Below the pieces are notes generated by a model, which was not told where the DNA came from, ran no database searches, and worked only from the letters and a program-made list of their open reading frames with translations. From positions 24,575,422 through 24,639,421 of the forward strand of contig NC_135141.1 of the NCBI RefSeq assembly GCF_051014445.1: 64,000 bases of DNA. The letters are read 5' to 3'. The stretch comes from Colletes latitarsis. Taxonomy: Eukaryota > Arthropoda > Insecta > Hymenoptera > Colletidae. Made by a program: the position numbers and the translations under genes. Shown here piece by piece: positions 15,201-26,022 of this stretch (position 1 is its first letter; each line of letters begins with the position of its first letter).

Positions 15201-17539
15201 AAATCCCAGGGCTAACCTAGACCTAACATGCGTTATCCTCTAAAATATTGATCCAAACCAGGTTTAACGGACTGTTTCAGTGTGGTACCACATTACTACG
15301 TGATCCAAACCAGAAAAAACCCAGGATCCGTCCAACAAGTATGTGAAGAATGCGAAAGTATGAGTCTGATGAGTGAAAATCCCAGACCTAACCTAGACCT
15401 AACATGCGTTATCCTCCAAAATATTGATCCATACCAGGTTTAATGGACTGTTTCAGTGTAGTACCACATTACTATGTGATCCAAACCTGAAAATAACCCA
15501 GGATCTGTTCAACGAGTATGTGAAGTGTGCGAAAGTATGAGTATGATGAGGTCAAATCCCAGACCAATCCCAGACTTAACTTGCGTTATCCTCTAAGATA
15601 TTGATCGAAACCAGGTTTAGTCGATTGTTTCAGTGTGGTACCACATTACTACGTGATCCAAACCAGAAAATAACCCAAGATCTGTTCAACGAGTATGTGA
15701 AGTGTGCGAAAGTATGAGTCTGATGAGGTCAAATCCCAGACCAATACCAGACTTAACTTGCGTTATCCTCTAAAATATTGATCGAAACAAGGTTTAATGG
15801 ACTGTTTCAGTGTGGTACCACATTACTACGTGATCCAAACCTGAAAAAACCCAGGTTTAGTTCAACAAGTATGAGAAGAATGCGAAAGTATGAGTCTGAT
15901 GAGTGAAAATCCCAGGGCTAACCTAGACCTAACATGCGTTATCCTCTAAAATATTGATCCAAAGCAGGTTTAATGGACTGTTTCAGTGTGGTACCACACT
16001 ACTACGTGATACAAACCAGAAAAAACCAAGGATCTGTTCAACAAGTATGTGAAAAACGCGAAAGTATGAGCCTGATGAGGGCGAATCCCAGACCAATGCC
16101 AGACCTAACTTGCGATATCCTCTAAAATATTGATCGAAACCAGGTTTAATTGACTGTTTTATTGTGGTACCACTCTACTACGTGATCCAAATCAGAAAAA
16201 ACCCAGGATCCGTTCAACAAGTATGTGAAGAATGCGATAGTATGAGTCTGATGAGTGAAAATCCCAGGCCTAACCTAGACCTAACATGCGTTATCCTCAA
16301 AAATATTGATCGAAACCTGGTTTAATCGACTGTTTCAGTGTGGTACCACATTACTATGTGATCCAAACCAGAAAATAACCCAAGATCTGTTCAACGAGTA
16401 TGTGAAGTGTGCGAAAGTATGAGTCTGATGAGGTCAAATCCCAGACCAATACCAGACTTAACTTGCGTTATCCTCTAAAATATTGATCGAAACAAGGTTT
16501 AATGGACTGTTTCAGTGTGGTACCACATTACTACGTGATCCAAACCTGAAAAAACCCAGGTTTAGTTCAACAAGTATGAGAAGAATGCGAAAGTATGAGT
16601 CTGATGAGTGAAAATCCCAGGGCTAACCTAGACCTAACATGCGTTATCCTCTAAAATACTGGTCGAAACCAGGTTTAATTGACTGTTTCAGTGTTCTACT
16701 TCATTACTACGTGATCCAATCCAGAAATAGCTCAGGATCTAGCCATGAAGTATGAGAAATATGCGAAAGTATGAGCCTGACGAGGGCAAACCTAGACCTA
16801 ACCCAGACCTAACATGCGTTATCCTCTAAAATATTTATCAAGACCAGGTTTAATTGATTGTTTCAGTGTGGTCCCACATTACTACGTGATCCAAACCAGA
16901 AAAAACCCCCAAAACCATTCAACAAGTATGTGAAGAATGCGAAAGTATGAGTCTGATGAGGGCAAATCCCAGACCTATCCCAGACCTAACATGCGTTGTC
17001 CTCTAAGATATTCATGGAAACCAGGTTCAATTCACTGTTTCAGTGTGGTCCCACATTACTACGTGATCCAATCCAGAAAAAGCCCAGGATCTAGCCGTCA
17101 AGTATGAGTAATATGCGAAAGAATGAGCCTGATGAGAGTAAATCCCAGACCTAACCTAGACCTCACATGAATTATTCTCTATAATATTGATCGACCATGA
17201 ATTATTCTCTATAATATTGATACCAGGTGTAATTGACTGTTTCAGTGTGGTCCCACATTACTACGTGATCTAAACGAGAAAAAACCCAGGATCCGTTCAA
17301 CAAGTATGTGAAGAATGCGATAGTATGAGTCTGATGAGTGAAAATCCCAGGCCTAACCTAGACCTCAACATGCGTTATCCTGAATAATATTGATCGAAAC
17401 CAGGTTTAATCGACTGTTTCAGTGTGGTACCACATTACTACGTGATCCAAAGCAGAAAAAAACCCAGGATCTGATCAACGAGTATGTGAAGTGTGCGAAA
17501 GTATAAGTCTGATGAGGGCTAATCCCAGACCTATCCCAG

Positions 17540-18100
17540 ACCTAACATGCGTTATCCTCAAAAATATTGATCGAAACCTGGTTTAATCGACTGTTTCAGT
17601 GTGGTACCACATTACTAAGTGATCCAAACCAGACAAAACCCAGGATCCGTTCGACAAGTATGTGAAGTATGCGAAAGTATGAGTCTGATTAGTGAAAATC
17701 CCAGACCTAACCTAGACCTAACATGCGTTATTCTCTAAAATGTTGGTCGAAACCAGGTTTAATTGACTGTTTCAGTGTGGTCCCACATTACTACGTGATC
17801 CAAACCAGAAAAAACCCAGGATCCGTTCAACAAGTATGTGAAGAATGCGAAAGTATGAGTCTGATGAGTGAAAATCCCAGGCCTAACCTAGACCTAACAT
17901 GCGTTATCCTCAAAAATATTGATCGAAACCTGGTTTAATCGACTGTTTCAGTGTGGTACCACATTACTATGTGATCCAAACCAGAAAATAACCCAAGATC
18001 TGTTCAACGAGTATGTGAAGTGTGCGAAAGTATGAGTCTGATGAGGTCAAATTCCAGACCAATACCAGACTTAACTTGCGTTATCCTCGAAAATATTGAT
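17540..18100. repeat. Segmental duplication inside the satellite (partner about 14165-14725)
   Basis: Rare variants occur in the same order in both places: ACTAAGTGATCC, CCAGACAAAACCC, CTGATTAGTG, TTATTCTCTAAAATGTTGG, then a monomer with CCAATACCAGACTTAAC. The offset is 3377 bp. Related blocks carrying AACCCAAGATCTGTTC also occur near 14613, 15673, 16378 and 17989, with steps of 1060 and 705 bp (about six and four monomers). This is evidence of higher-order structure in the right part of the array. Confidence 0.8.
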
Positions 18101-18399
18101 CGAAACAAGGTTTAATGGACTGTTTCAGTGTGGTACCACATTACTATGTGATCCAAACCAGAGAATAACCCAGGATCTGTTCAACGAGTATGTGAAGGGT
18201 GCGAAAGTATGAGTCTGACGAGGTCAAATCCCAGACCTATCCCAGACCTAACTTGCGTTATCCTCTAAAATATTGATCGAAACCAGGTTTAATGGACTGT
18301 TTCAGAGTGGCACCACTTTACTACGTGATCCAAAGCTGGAAAAACCCTCGATCAGGCCAACATGTATGTTAAAACTGCCAAGTAAAAATTAAATATTAC

Positions 18400-19925
18400 C
18401 TTTTTATCTTTAATATGGTTTGTGGCAGTATTGATACAATGATGAGATTTCTCTGAATTCATTCTATCTATAAATATCAATCCACAAAGCCAAGCAGCCA
18501 GCCCAAAAGGCCACGCATAAAAAAGCTCTTTTTTCCCTACAACTGTGCACTTGTCCATTACTGGCCATATTTGAAACATTCCCATTATATCTAAAGAACT
18601 CTGATGATTTGCTACTATTATACATGCTCTGTCTTGTTCTAAATGTTCCCTCCCCCTGAGTTCCCAACGGACTCCCAAGAAGTTAGTAAAACAGGAACAC
18701 ATAGACGAGGCTAATCTAAAAGTATATTTTGTACAATACTTTTAATAAAAATTAAATAGTTTGCCAGTATAATAAAAACAAAGTCTATCATATTATTCTC
18801 AAAATTATTGACAAATGGTAGTTTAATATTAAATTTACAAATCACAAAAGTGCTTATGAAAGCTACATGTTATTTTCATATAAAACCAATATACTAGTGA
18901 TATTTTCTTTTCTTTTTTAACAGCAGAAGATTGCAAAACATTGTGTTAAGGGCTCAGATTATTAAACAATAAAAAAATTCCTGGGTGAACATTGCACTGT
19001 TCATCACCTTAGAAAAATAATATTTATTACAATAATTATTAATTGTACCAAAAAACAGTTACTTGTACCTATTTTTTATCGTTTTTCTTATACAATCTAT
19101 CTTACATACTTCAATCATTTACGATCAAATATTGCCTCAAAAACAACGTAAAAATATTCCCGCCTAATTGACGAGTATATTCCCGCCTAATTTAAAAATT
19201 GTGAAGAATTGACATGAATTTAAGAAAAGAGCTCTTAAACGTATTCTTCTATAAATAAAGTAGCTACGAGTGAATTGACTGACACAATTAGAATATCTCT
19301 GATCGAAAAATTTTTATTATTATCGCGTGAATGTGAACCATCGTCATGCCATTGACACGTAAATTGAATGTTCGATAATTAAAAATTAAACGAAAATTTT
19401 TGTATCGTTGTAATCATTGGCGTCAAGATAAAATTTAAACAAAAGTGGTTGATTTTATAATTTACACAAATTCGTAATTCAAACGTCACGTGCGTGACAT
19501 TTGCAGGGTGCATGGTGAAAGTTATTCAAACTACCCCTACTAGCACTTTAACCACTACCATTGTATTGGAATTGCTGTTACAATACTACACCACCATCGT
19601 TCAATAAATTTGTCCGATAACGTGTTGTCTGCATAGACGAATAATAAATGATGAAACAGTAGATCAACAAGCAAAACCGAGCGTAGATGTACACAAAAAC
19701 AATAAATCTTGTGTTTACGAAATTCATTATAATTACTAACATAAAATTTTTTACGTTCCATGGACGTAACAGCATAATCGGGAGCAGGGTGATTGAAGTA
19801 ACCATTACACATCCATAGTAAATGAGGAACTTGAAGTAGTAACGAAATGCCCTGTTCATTTCATATAAGAACGGTAACACAAGAATAAAACCGACAAGGA
19901 TCACTTCGAAACACGACGGTGCCAT
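18400..19925 (-). CDS. AGPAT: 1-acyl-sn-glycerol-3-phosphate acyltransferase, 5' two coding exons only
   Basis: Family role: transfers an acyl chain to lysophosphatidic acid to make phosphatidic acid, in the ER membrane. Coding exon 1 is complement(19741..19925), starting at ATG 19925, and exon 2 is complement(18400..18715). The intron 18716..19740 has a GTTAGT donor and a TTTTAG acceptor. The joined frame gives 167 residues with no stop. Two hydrophobic segments (about 5-21 and 32-53) precede the PlsC domain. The catalytic NHX4D motif is NHQSSLD at 98-104, and motif II is GLIFIDR at 140-146. The EGTR motif and the rest of the domain are missing. Exon 2 ends in phase 0 at AAAAG|GTAATA, and the satellite array starts about 20 bp further on. 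The 3' exons therefore lie beyond the array or are lost. The 5' end faces the LOTUS/Tudor gene across about 1.25 kb. Confidence 0.88.
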
Positions 19926-21173
19926 CTTTTATAGCGACAGAGGGTAGATACAACGCGTAAACTTATCGATATGTACTGCACAATTAGCCCAACTAGTTTT
20001 ACACTTATTTAAATGACTTTATCAGGGTTGTTAGGAAAAAATTGACCGCAGCCTTCCCGCTCGTTCCCCACCCCCGTAATTGTCAATGGACTCTTTATTC
20101 CCCTACATTTCTCCCCATGACTTCGTATACTCCCTACTTTTACTAGAGAGTACTGGAAAGGGAATCGGCGGCCGATTTGGCGTCACGCAATGGGCCATGC
20201 CCATTAGATAAATAAGATATTGACACCAAGTAACGCTTACGTTTTTTTGATTTTTTATTCTATGTAACATTAATTGAGTCAATGGGGCAAGGTTCATTAA
20301 GTATCTATTCAATAAATGAGGACATGTGATAAATAATAAACAGAACAGAAGTTTTACTATTATTGTTATATGTGTTGCAAGACTTTCTTATCAATTAATA
20401 CATTACACGAATGTACTATGTTTTCGAAAGAAATTATCTCTAAAAAAAAAAATATGTTTTATCATATTAATGATATGTTTTTTTATCCACTGTACATAAT
20501 TCACTCTTCTACTTTACTTCTATATGACTTTTTTTCTTTCGTTATTTTTCTCTTTAAGCAAAGATTGGTATCTTTTTATTTATTTATTCTGTACATGTAT
20601 TACAATATACATACAATTTTAAATTTCGACCTCAATATCGTCGAATATCGCGTATCACAATTCATTCGATAGTTTAAGCGGGAAATACTGAAGTTATAAA
20701 GAGTTTCAAATTTTGCTGAGTATCGCATGCTCGGTGCATGGTTAGGTTAGTTTAGCAAAGCACCGTACTATTCTGCCGCGTGGTGATTTTGTAGTTTATG
20801 CAATATAATCTAAAAATATATTTTAATACAGTGTTGGGAAAATATGGGTATTATAAATTATTCGAAGTTACTTTAAATCATTGATTAAAATTATATTAAT
20901 TGACAATTTTAAGCTATTTAAATAATTTTCAAACATAGATTTAAATGTTTCAGTTACGTCGCAATTCTGAAAGTTTAGTGGAAGTTATATTACATTCGTT
21001 TCGATGTTTTTAGAAAACGCGTTCGTATGCGTACGAAAGAATTGAAGTCAACATATTTTCTAATAAATTGGTAGAATTATATCTACACAAAGTAAAGTCA
21101 GACGTAAACAAATGGTTTACTACAAAGCACGAGAATACCTAATTTAAATTGAAGTAATTATAAACCGTTAAAA
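19926..21173. promoter_or_regulatory. Head-to-head intergenic region between AGPAT and the LOTUS/Tudor gene
   Basis: About 1.25 kb of mostly AT-rich DNA between two divergent start codons, so it should hold both promoters and 5' UTRs. A less AT-rich patch at about 20700-20790 includes GGTTAGGTTAG and may be the plus-strand promoter or leader. I see no clear TATA box and no convincing coding exon. The 100-codon frame at 20370-20672 is low-complexity Phe/Tyr/Ile-rich translation of AT-rich DNA. Confidence 0.5.
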
Positions 21174-24100
21174 ATGCAAACGAATTCACAGAAACGTGAA
21201 AATATTGAGAAAACGATATTAGCGCTATTGCTTTCACGAAAAGAAGCATGTACATTATCTCAATTGTCTAATGATTATTATAAAATGGAAGGTGAGCAAA
21301 TACCCTGGAAAGCTTTGGGATACCTCTCTCTATTGAATTTTGTGCACAGTTTGTCAAAAACTGTTCAAGTAGAATTTTGGAACAATGTACCTTTTGTAAA
21401 AGGTATTGCCTCTGATAAGTCAAAACATGTTAGTAAGTTAGTAGCTGGTCAAAAATGTCAAAAATATCCAATTGGAAGAAAGTTGCATAAACCAAGTCAA
21501 TATTATCCAGTAACTCCTCCTCCAAAGGTTCTTATATCTAGTGAGACATTAACAAACGTAATTCATATGGTTAACAAATATCCAGATGGCGTGAACAAGG
21601 ATTTTGTACTACATTATATCCAGTCACAAGTACCTCATGTAAACATTGTAATGAGTGATATAGAAAATCAGTTACGTGAATTATCACATATGATTGGTCA
21701 AACAAATAATAAGTTCTTTCCGATTAAGAGTATGCTAAAAAATGGTGATTCTGTGCCACCTATGGTGACTGCTGGAGGAGATGAAGATTCAGACAATATA
21801 TTTAATTATAATAATGAAGATGATTTTACATTTGTACCTTCTACTTCCATACCTAAGTCACCTTGTACAACATCAAGAACTAAATCTACATCTAATTTTA
21901 TACAAGAAAGTGTATCTAAGTATCAACATGAAGTTGCAGAATATAAAACTTTAGAACATACATCAATAGTGCAAAGTGACCAAAATAGTTTAGATAATGT
22001 GCACAGTTATAATGACAATGTTGAACTATCCAATAATCCAGAAAAGAGTATTCACAAAGAATCCAATAAAGAGAATTCTTCAGATAATGAAGATACTGAT
22101 TTTATTGTAAATCAAAGAGTTCAATTTCGTTTAGAAAAACTTATTCAGAATAACCCTGATGGAATTTGGTGTGCTGATCTTCCACAAAAATATTTAGAAG
22201 AGTACAAATTTTCCTTGAATTACGCAGAATATGGTTTTAACAGTGTTAGAGAATTTGCATCACACTTATCCAACATTTTTCATTGTGTACAACCTTATAA
22301 AACAGGAGATTTCATGTTGTATTATGCTAAAAGAGAAATACCTTCAAATAAATCACAGGAAAAACAAAAAGTTGTTAATCTTGCACAATTACATTATATT
22401 TATGAAATAGACAATGAAGTTGAAGCACTTCCATCATCATTGGTGAACAGTTTTTGTTTAAATCAAATATAATAGATTTTATTAATTGTTTATAGAAGTC
22501 TAACATCTATACATTTTTAGTCACTTGATACGTGTAAGAAAATAATACCGGATGGTGTAGTAACAATCGGAGAAAGTGTAGGACAATTGGATGTTGTAGA
22601 GTTAGCAAATGCAGAGACACCTTACATTGAAATTATTGTTGTAGAAGTATTCACTCCATCATTCTTTTGGATACAGCTTCGTAAAAAGCAAAAAGTATTT
22701 AAAGTATTTATGGATGATATACAGTACGTATAATTAAAATAAACTTTTGCAATGTACAATATTATTGGATGTTAACTGTTTTGTATATTAATGATTATGT
22801 CTTTGTAGTAACTTTTATACAAAAAATCATGAAAAGTATGTAATGCCACCAGTTTTATTAGAAAAGGGCTTAAATTGTGTATGTATGTACAATGGAATAT
22901 GGCATAGAGGTATAATAAAGAATGTCAACCCAGACCTAAATGTTACTGTAGGTACACAAAAATAGCATAAACTATACATTCACCATCATTATAATAATGA
23001 CAGTTACTGATATCAATTTATCATAGGTGATGTTTTATGATTATGGCACATTAAAAACATATCCTCCAGAAGAAATACACTACTTGCATAGAATGTTTTC
23101 AATTATACCAGCACAAGCAATACCATGTGGTTTAGTTAATACAAAGCCATATAGTGGATCCAAATGGTCTGCAAGTGCTACACATTATTTTGCATTAAGG
23201 ACATCTCAGATACCTTTGATTGCAACAATAGCATCAATTAATACAGAAGTAATGATACAATATATTTACATATTAATAATTAAGTAAAAGTAATAATGTT
23301 TATTACCGACAGTTATTTATTTGGAACAATTATTAATTTGTGACAAATTGCTATTCTTTAATAGGACAATTCCATGTTGATAGCTTTGACTGACACGTTA
23401 GAAGAGGAAGATGTGCACATCAATGATTGGTTAGTTGAGCAAAACCTAGCACAACATGGAAAAATGGTTTGTATGAAACGTCGAAACTTTGCATTTCGTT
23501 ATTATTTAAAATGTCAAGAACGTGCTAAACAAAAATGTAATATAACAGAAGTTTCCAAAATTGTAAAACCAATAGAGTCTACTAAATCGACGGTTTCTAA
23601 GAACTGTTCTGAGAATAAAGCAACACTGTACGATTCGAGCGTTGATACAATATCATCGCGCGAAAATAATTTAAAACCTCGTCAAAAAACGAATAACCAA
23701 TCGCAAAATTTTAGTACTTCTGTTTCCTTTGAAAATAATTCTTCTGTCAGAAAAATAAGCAATTGTAATTCAAATTTTAAAGAGACACCATTAAGAAAAT
23801 TAAAGATATTATGTGAGAAATTATTTCAAATTCAGCAGAATTCAGAAAATTCTATTTCTAGTAATAATGGTAGCCAAGAATCTAATGATAATGTGACAAT
23901 CAATGGATCTTCAAGTTCTAGTTTAGAATCGAACAAAAAAATAAGCGAAGTATGGAGTGAAAACGAAGAATATGATATTTTAAAAGAATATACCAATATT
24001 CCTAAAATATATGCTCATCATTTTTGTGTACAAGATTCTGAGGAGCTAGATTTAAGCTATACGGGAATGTGTAATACATATAATAGACATAAGGAGTTTA

Positions 24101-25620
24101 AACATGTAGATTGGTCCGCTATTTTAAAGCATGAAGTACAAAAGAAACAGTACACGCCAAACCAGAACGTAATAGAAAGAGTTCATAAATCAGTGCCATC
24201 AAAACGAGACGAAGTACCATTAGCCAAAAGTTGCTTTCTAAAGGCAGTTCATAAAAGTGTTTATTTTGCTGCAGATGATAAAAATATACGTTGGTCGCCG
24301 ACTGGAAATATTAATAAAATACAAGATAAATCTTCATTAATATTTAGAAACATTCAAAAACATATGGCAAATAAAACAAAAGAAAAGGTAATTGCTATTC
24401 CTCAAAAAGTATTAGAGACATTAACAGAAAAGAAATTGTTTACGGAAAATTTGGAATTATCAACAAACATCTCGGAAAGTACGAACGAACCACAATCTAG
24501 CAGCTCCTCGCAATGCGATAACAGTCTAATTGCCGATAATCCAAGTTGTTTAACCGACGATAGTATATTTCGTATTAAAAATTTTCAAAGCAATTCTGTT
24601 GGTAATGTATCTCAGCCAGAGAATCATTATCTATATATGAAGCCACATATTTCCAAAAAGAAATTGTTACAAATACTATCCACGACACAGTACGTTTCAA
24701 GCGATACTTCTGATCTAGATTCGGACGATCTAAGTGTTAAATCAATTACATCATCTCGGGCAAATATTAGTAATTGTGATGAGAAATCTGACGTGAAAGA
24801 GTATGAAAATAATGCAAGCATGGATCAAAGTATATCGAATGAATTTGATTTGAAAATTAATGTTAAAGATTTTTCGTATTCTACCGAGATAGAAAATATA
24901 GTCATAAATGAAGAAGAATTATCTAAGAATACAAGTAATAGAAATGAATTCAACGAAGATCCAGTATCACCAGAAACACCAGTAGTGGTAGAAAAATCTA
25001 CATTGATTAAACCAATATTAACACAAGAATTAAGAAGAGAACCAATTTTAATAAAATCAGTAATCACAGGTGAACCATTGTTAGAAAAATCAGTATTGAA
25101 AGCGCAAGAATCAATGGAAAAATCGAAAGAAACGAAAGATCTAATACCAATGAGTAAATTATCATCGCCTGACACAATCAATGAAAACTCCAACATACCA
25201 GTTTTTAATGATATTGACTTAGAATCTGATGAAGAAGAATGGGACGCACAAATGTCGTTTGCTGGTATGTACGATTTTCTAAGAATTAATCATCCTTTAA
25301 ATAAGTGTATCGAAAATCATTTGAACTATAAGTCTGATACATGCTCACAAATAGAAGAAATAAACGATTCAGATTTAATTGAGAATACAAATAATGTACA
25401 CAACTATCAGAAGCAGAAAAGTAACATTCACGAAGACGTATATTCAACAAATAAAATCACAGATAATACTGAACATTCAAGTGCTGAATCTGAAAATATA
25501 ATAGATCAATATGAGGAATTTGTTGAAAATCAGGCATCTCTGATACATAAAGAAATGAATTTAAGAACAAATAATGAAGACAATGCTTTAACAAGAAGAA
25601 TTAAGATACATACGTATTAA
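21174..25620 (+). CDS. TDRD5: LOTUS and Tudor domain protein, TDRD5/Tejas type
   Basis: Model: 21174..22442, 22521..22723, 22809..22947, 23027..23248 and 23365..25620, about 1362 residues. All introns are GT-AG, 78-116 bp, and phases agree. Three LOTUS (OST-HTH) domains are visible at about residues 9-80, 123-187 and 316-386. An extended Tudor domain follows at about 445-635, with the core VMFYDYGTL, the typical PAQAIPCGL segment and a C-terminal SN-like part around NDWLVEQNLA. The remaining ~700 residues are Ser/Asn/Glu-rich and look disordered. Three LOTUS domains plus one Tudor domain is the vertebrate TDRD5 layout; Drosophila Tejas has a single LOTUS domain. Family role: nuage/germ-granule piRNA pathway, where LOTUS domains bind Vasa-type helicases and Tudor domains bind methylarginine. 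The last exon stays open and coding-like to TAA at 25618, which favours a true end here. Confidence 0.9.
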
Positions 25621-25799
25621 AATACTATTTCGAATGTACAGTGTTACTTTGTACAGTAATTTTATTCGTTATGTTTACTTAAGTCTTAAATATTATATTT
25701 TTGTAACATATTTAAACAGATTATTTTTTTACATTTTTGGGAAAAATATGACCTTTATGTTTTCACAATACTTATATGTACAACATTTTTCATTTTTTT

Positions 25800-25805
25800 A
25801 ATAAA
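25800..25805 (+). terminator. Candidate poly(A) signal AATAAA
   Basis: First AATAAA after the TAA at 25618-25620 of the LOTUS/Tudor gene, about 180 bp downstream. It supports a transcript ending before the next open frame at 26 kb. In DNA this AT-rich the hexamer is weak evidence by itself. Confidence 0.45.
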
Positions 25806-25864
25806 AATATTGAAACATGGAAATCAACTGTGTACATTTTACTGTAAACCAATATCTTTACAAT

Positions 25865-26007
25865 ACATATATCGATCACATAAAGTGATTCATTTTTCCC
25901 AAATTGGTATGTTTCAAATAGCATTTGCATATACATTACAGACATACATACGTACTTCATGAAATATCACTTTGTGTGATCTATTTTGTTACTTCTTTTT
26001 TTAATAG
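25865..26007 (+). promoter_or_regulatory. Possible promoter/leader and 5' UTR intron of the 26-kb gene
   Basis: A TATCGATC word (one base from the insect DRE, TATCGATA) lies near 25870. It is followed by a consensus donor G|GTATGT at 25907 and a pyrimidine-rich acceptor TTTTTTTAATAG ending at 26007. That would make a 101-bp intron placing the ATG at 26023 fifteen bases into the second exon. It is the best sequence argument that the downstream frame is a separate gene; the start of transcription is not visible. Confidence 0.35.
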
Positions 26008-26022
26008 GAAGATAAAGTTGAT

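Larger units (their letters stand above)
1..18378. repeat. 176-bp tandem satellite array (about 100 monomers)
   Basis: Landmarks such as GCGAAAGTATGAG recur at about 182, 358, 534 and 710 and onward at a 176-bp step, all in one orientation, to about 18378. A consensus I assembled by eye is 176 bp with about 41% G+C. Each monomer carries a 12-bp palindrome TGTGGTACCACA, an interrupted dyad AAACC-W-GGTTT and a C-rich block such as CCTAACCTAGACCTAAC. Monomers differ at scattered positions (for example TATTGATCGAAACC against TATTTATCAAGACC). The array continues beyond the left edge and ends abruptly in ordinary AT-rich DNA. The length and A+T content match what I remember of the honeybee AluI satellite, but AGCT is absent from the consensus, so the family assignment is open. 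Short reading frames in the array are accidental. Confidence 0.97.

Noticed and set aside
586..17938. Recurrent 63-89 codon open frames in the satellite with near-identical translations
   Set aside because: They follow from monomers that lack one stop (for example TATTTATC in place of TATTGATC). The 176-bp period is not a multiple of three, so no frame continues through successive monomers, and there is no leader, splice or domain evidence.
1..18378. Hammerhead ribozyme in the satellite (CTGATGA present in most monomers, GATCGAAAC about 55 bp later)
   Set aside because: The core words are in the right order, but stem II would have only one or two pairs, the best stem III three pairs ending at GTA, and stem I does not pair. 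A covariance-model scan with the Rfam hammerhead models would settle it.
1..18378. CRISPR-like array
   Set aside because: Repeats are 176-bp head-to-tail monomers without unique spacers, in a eukaryotic genome.
20370..20672. 100-codon open frame
   Set aside because: Phe/Tyr/Ile-rich translation of AT-rich DNA in the intergenic region, no motif.
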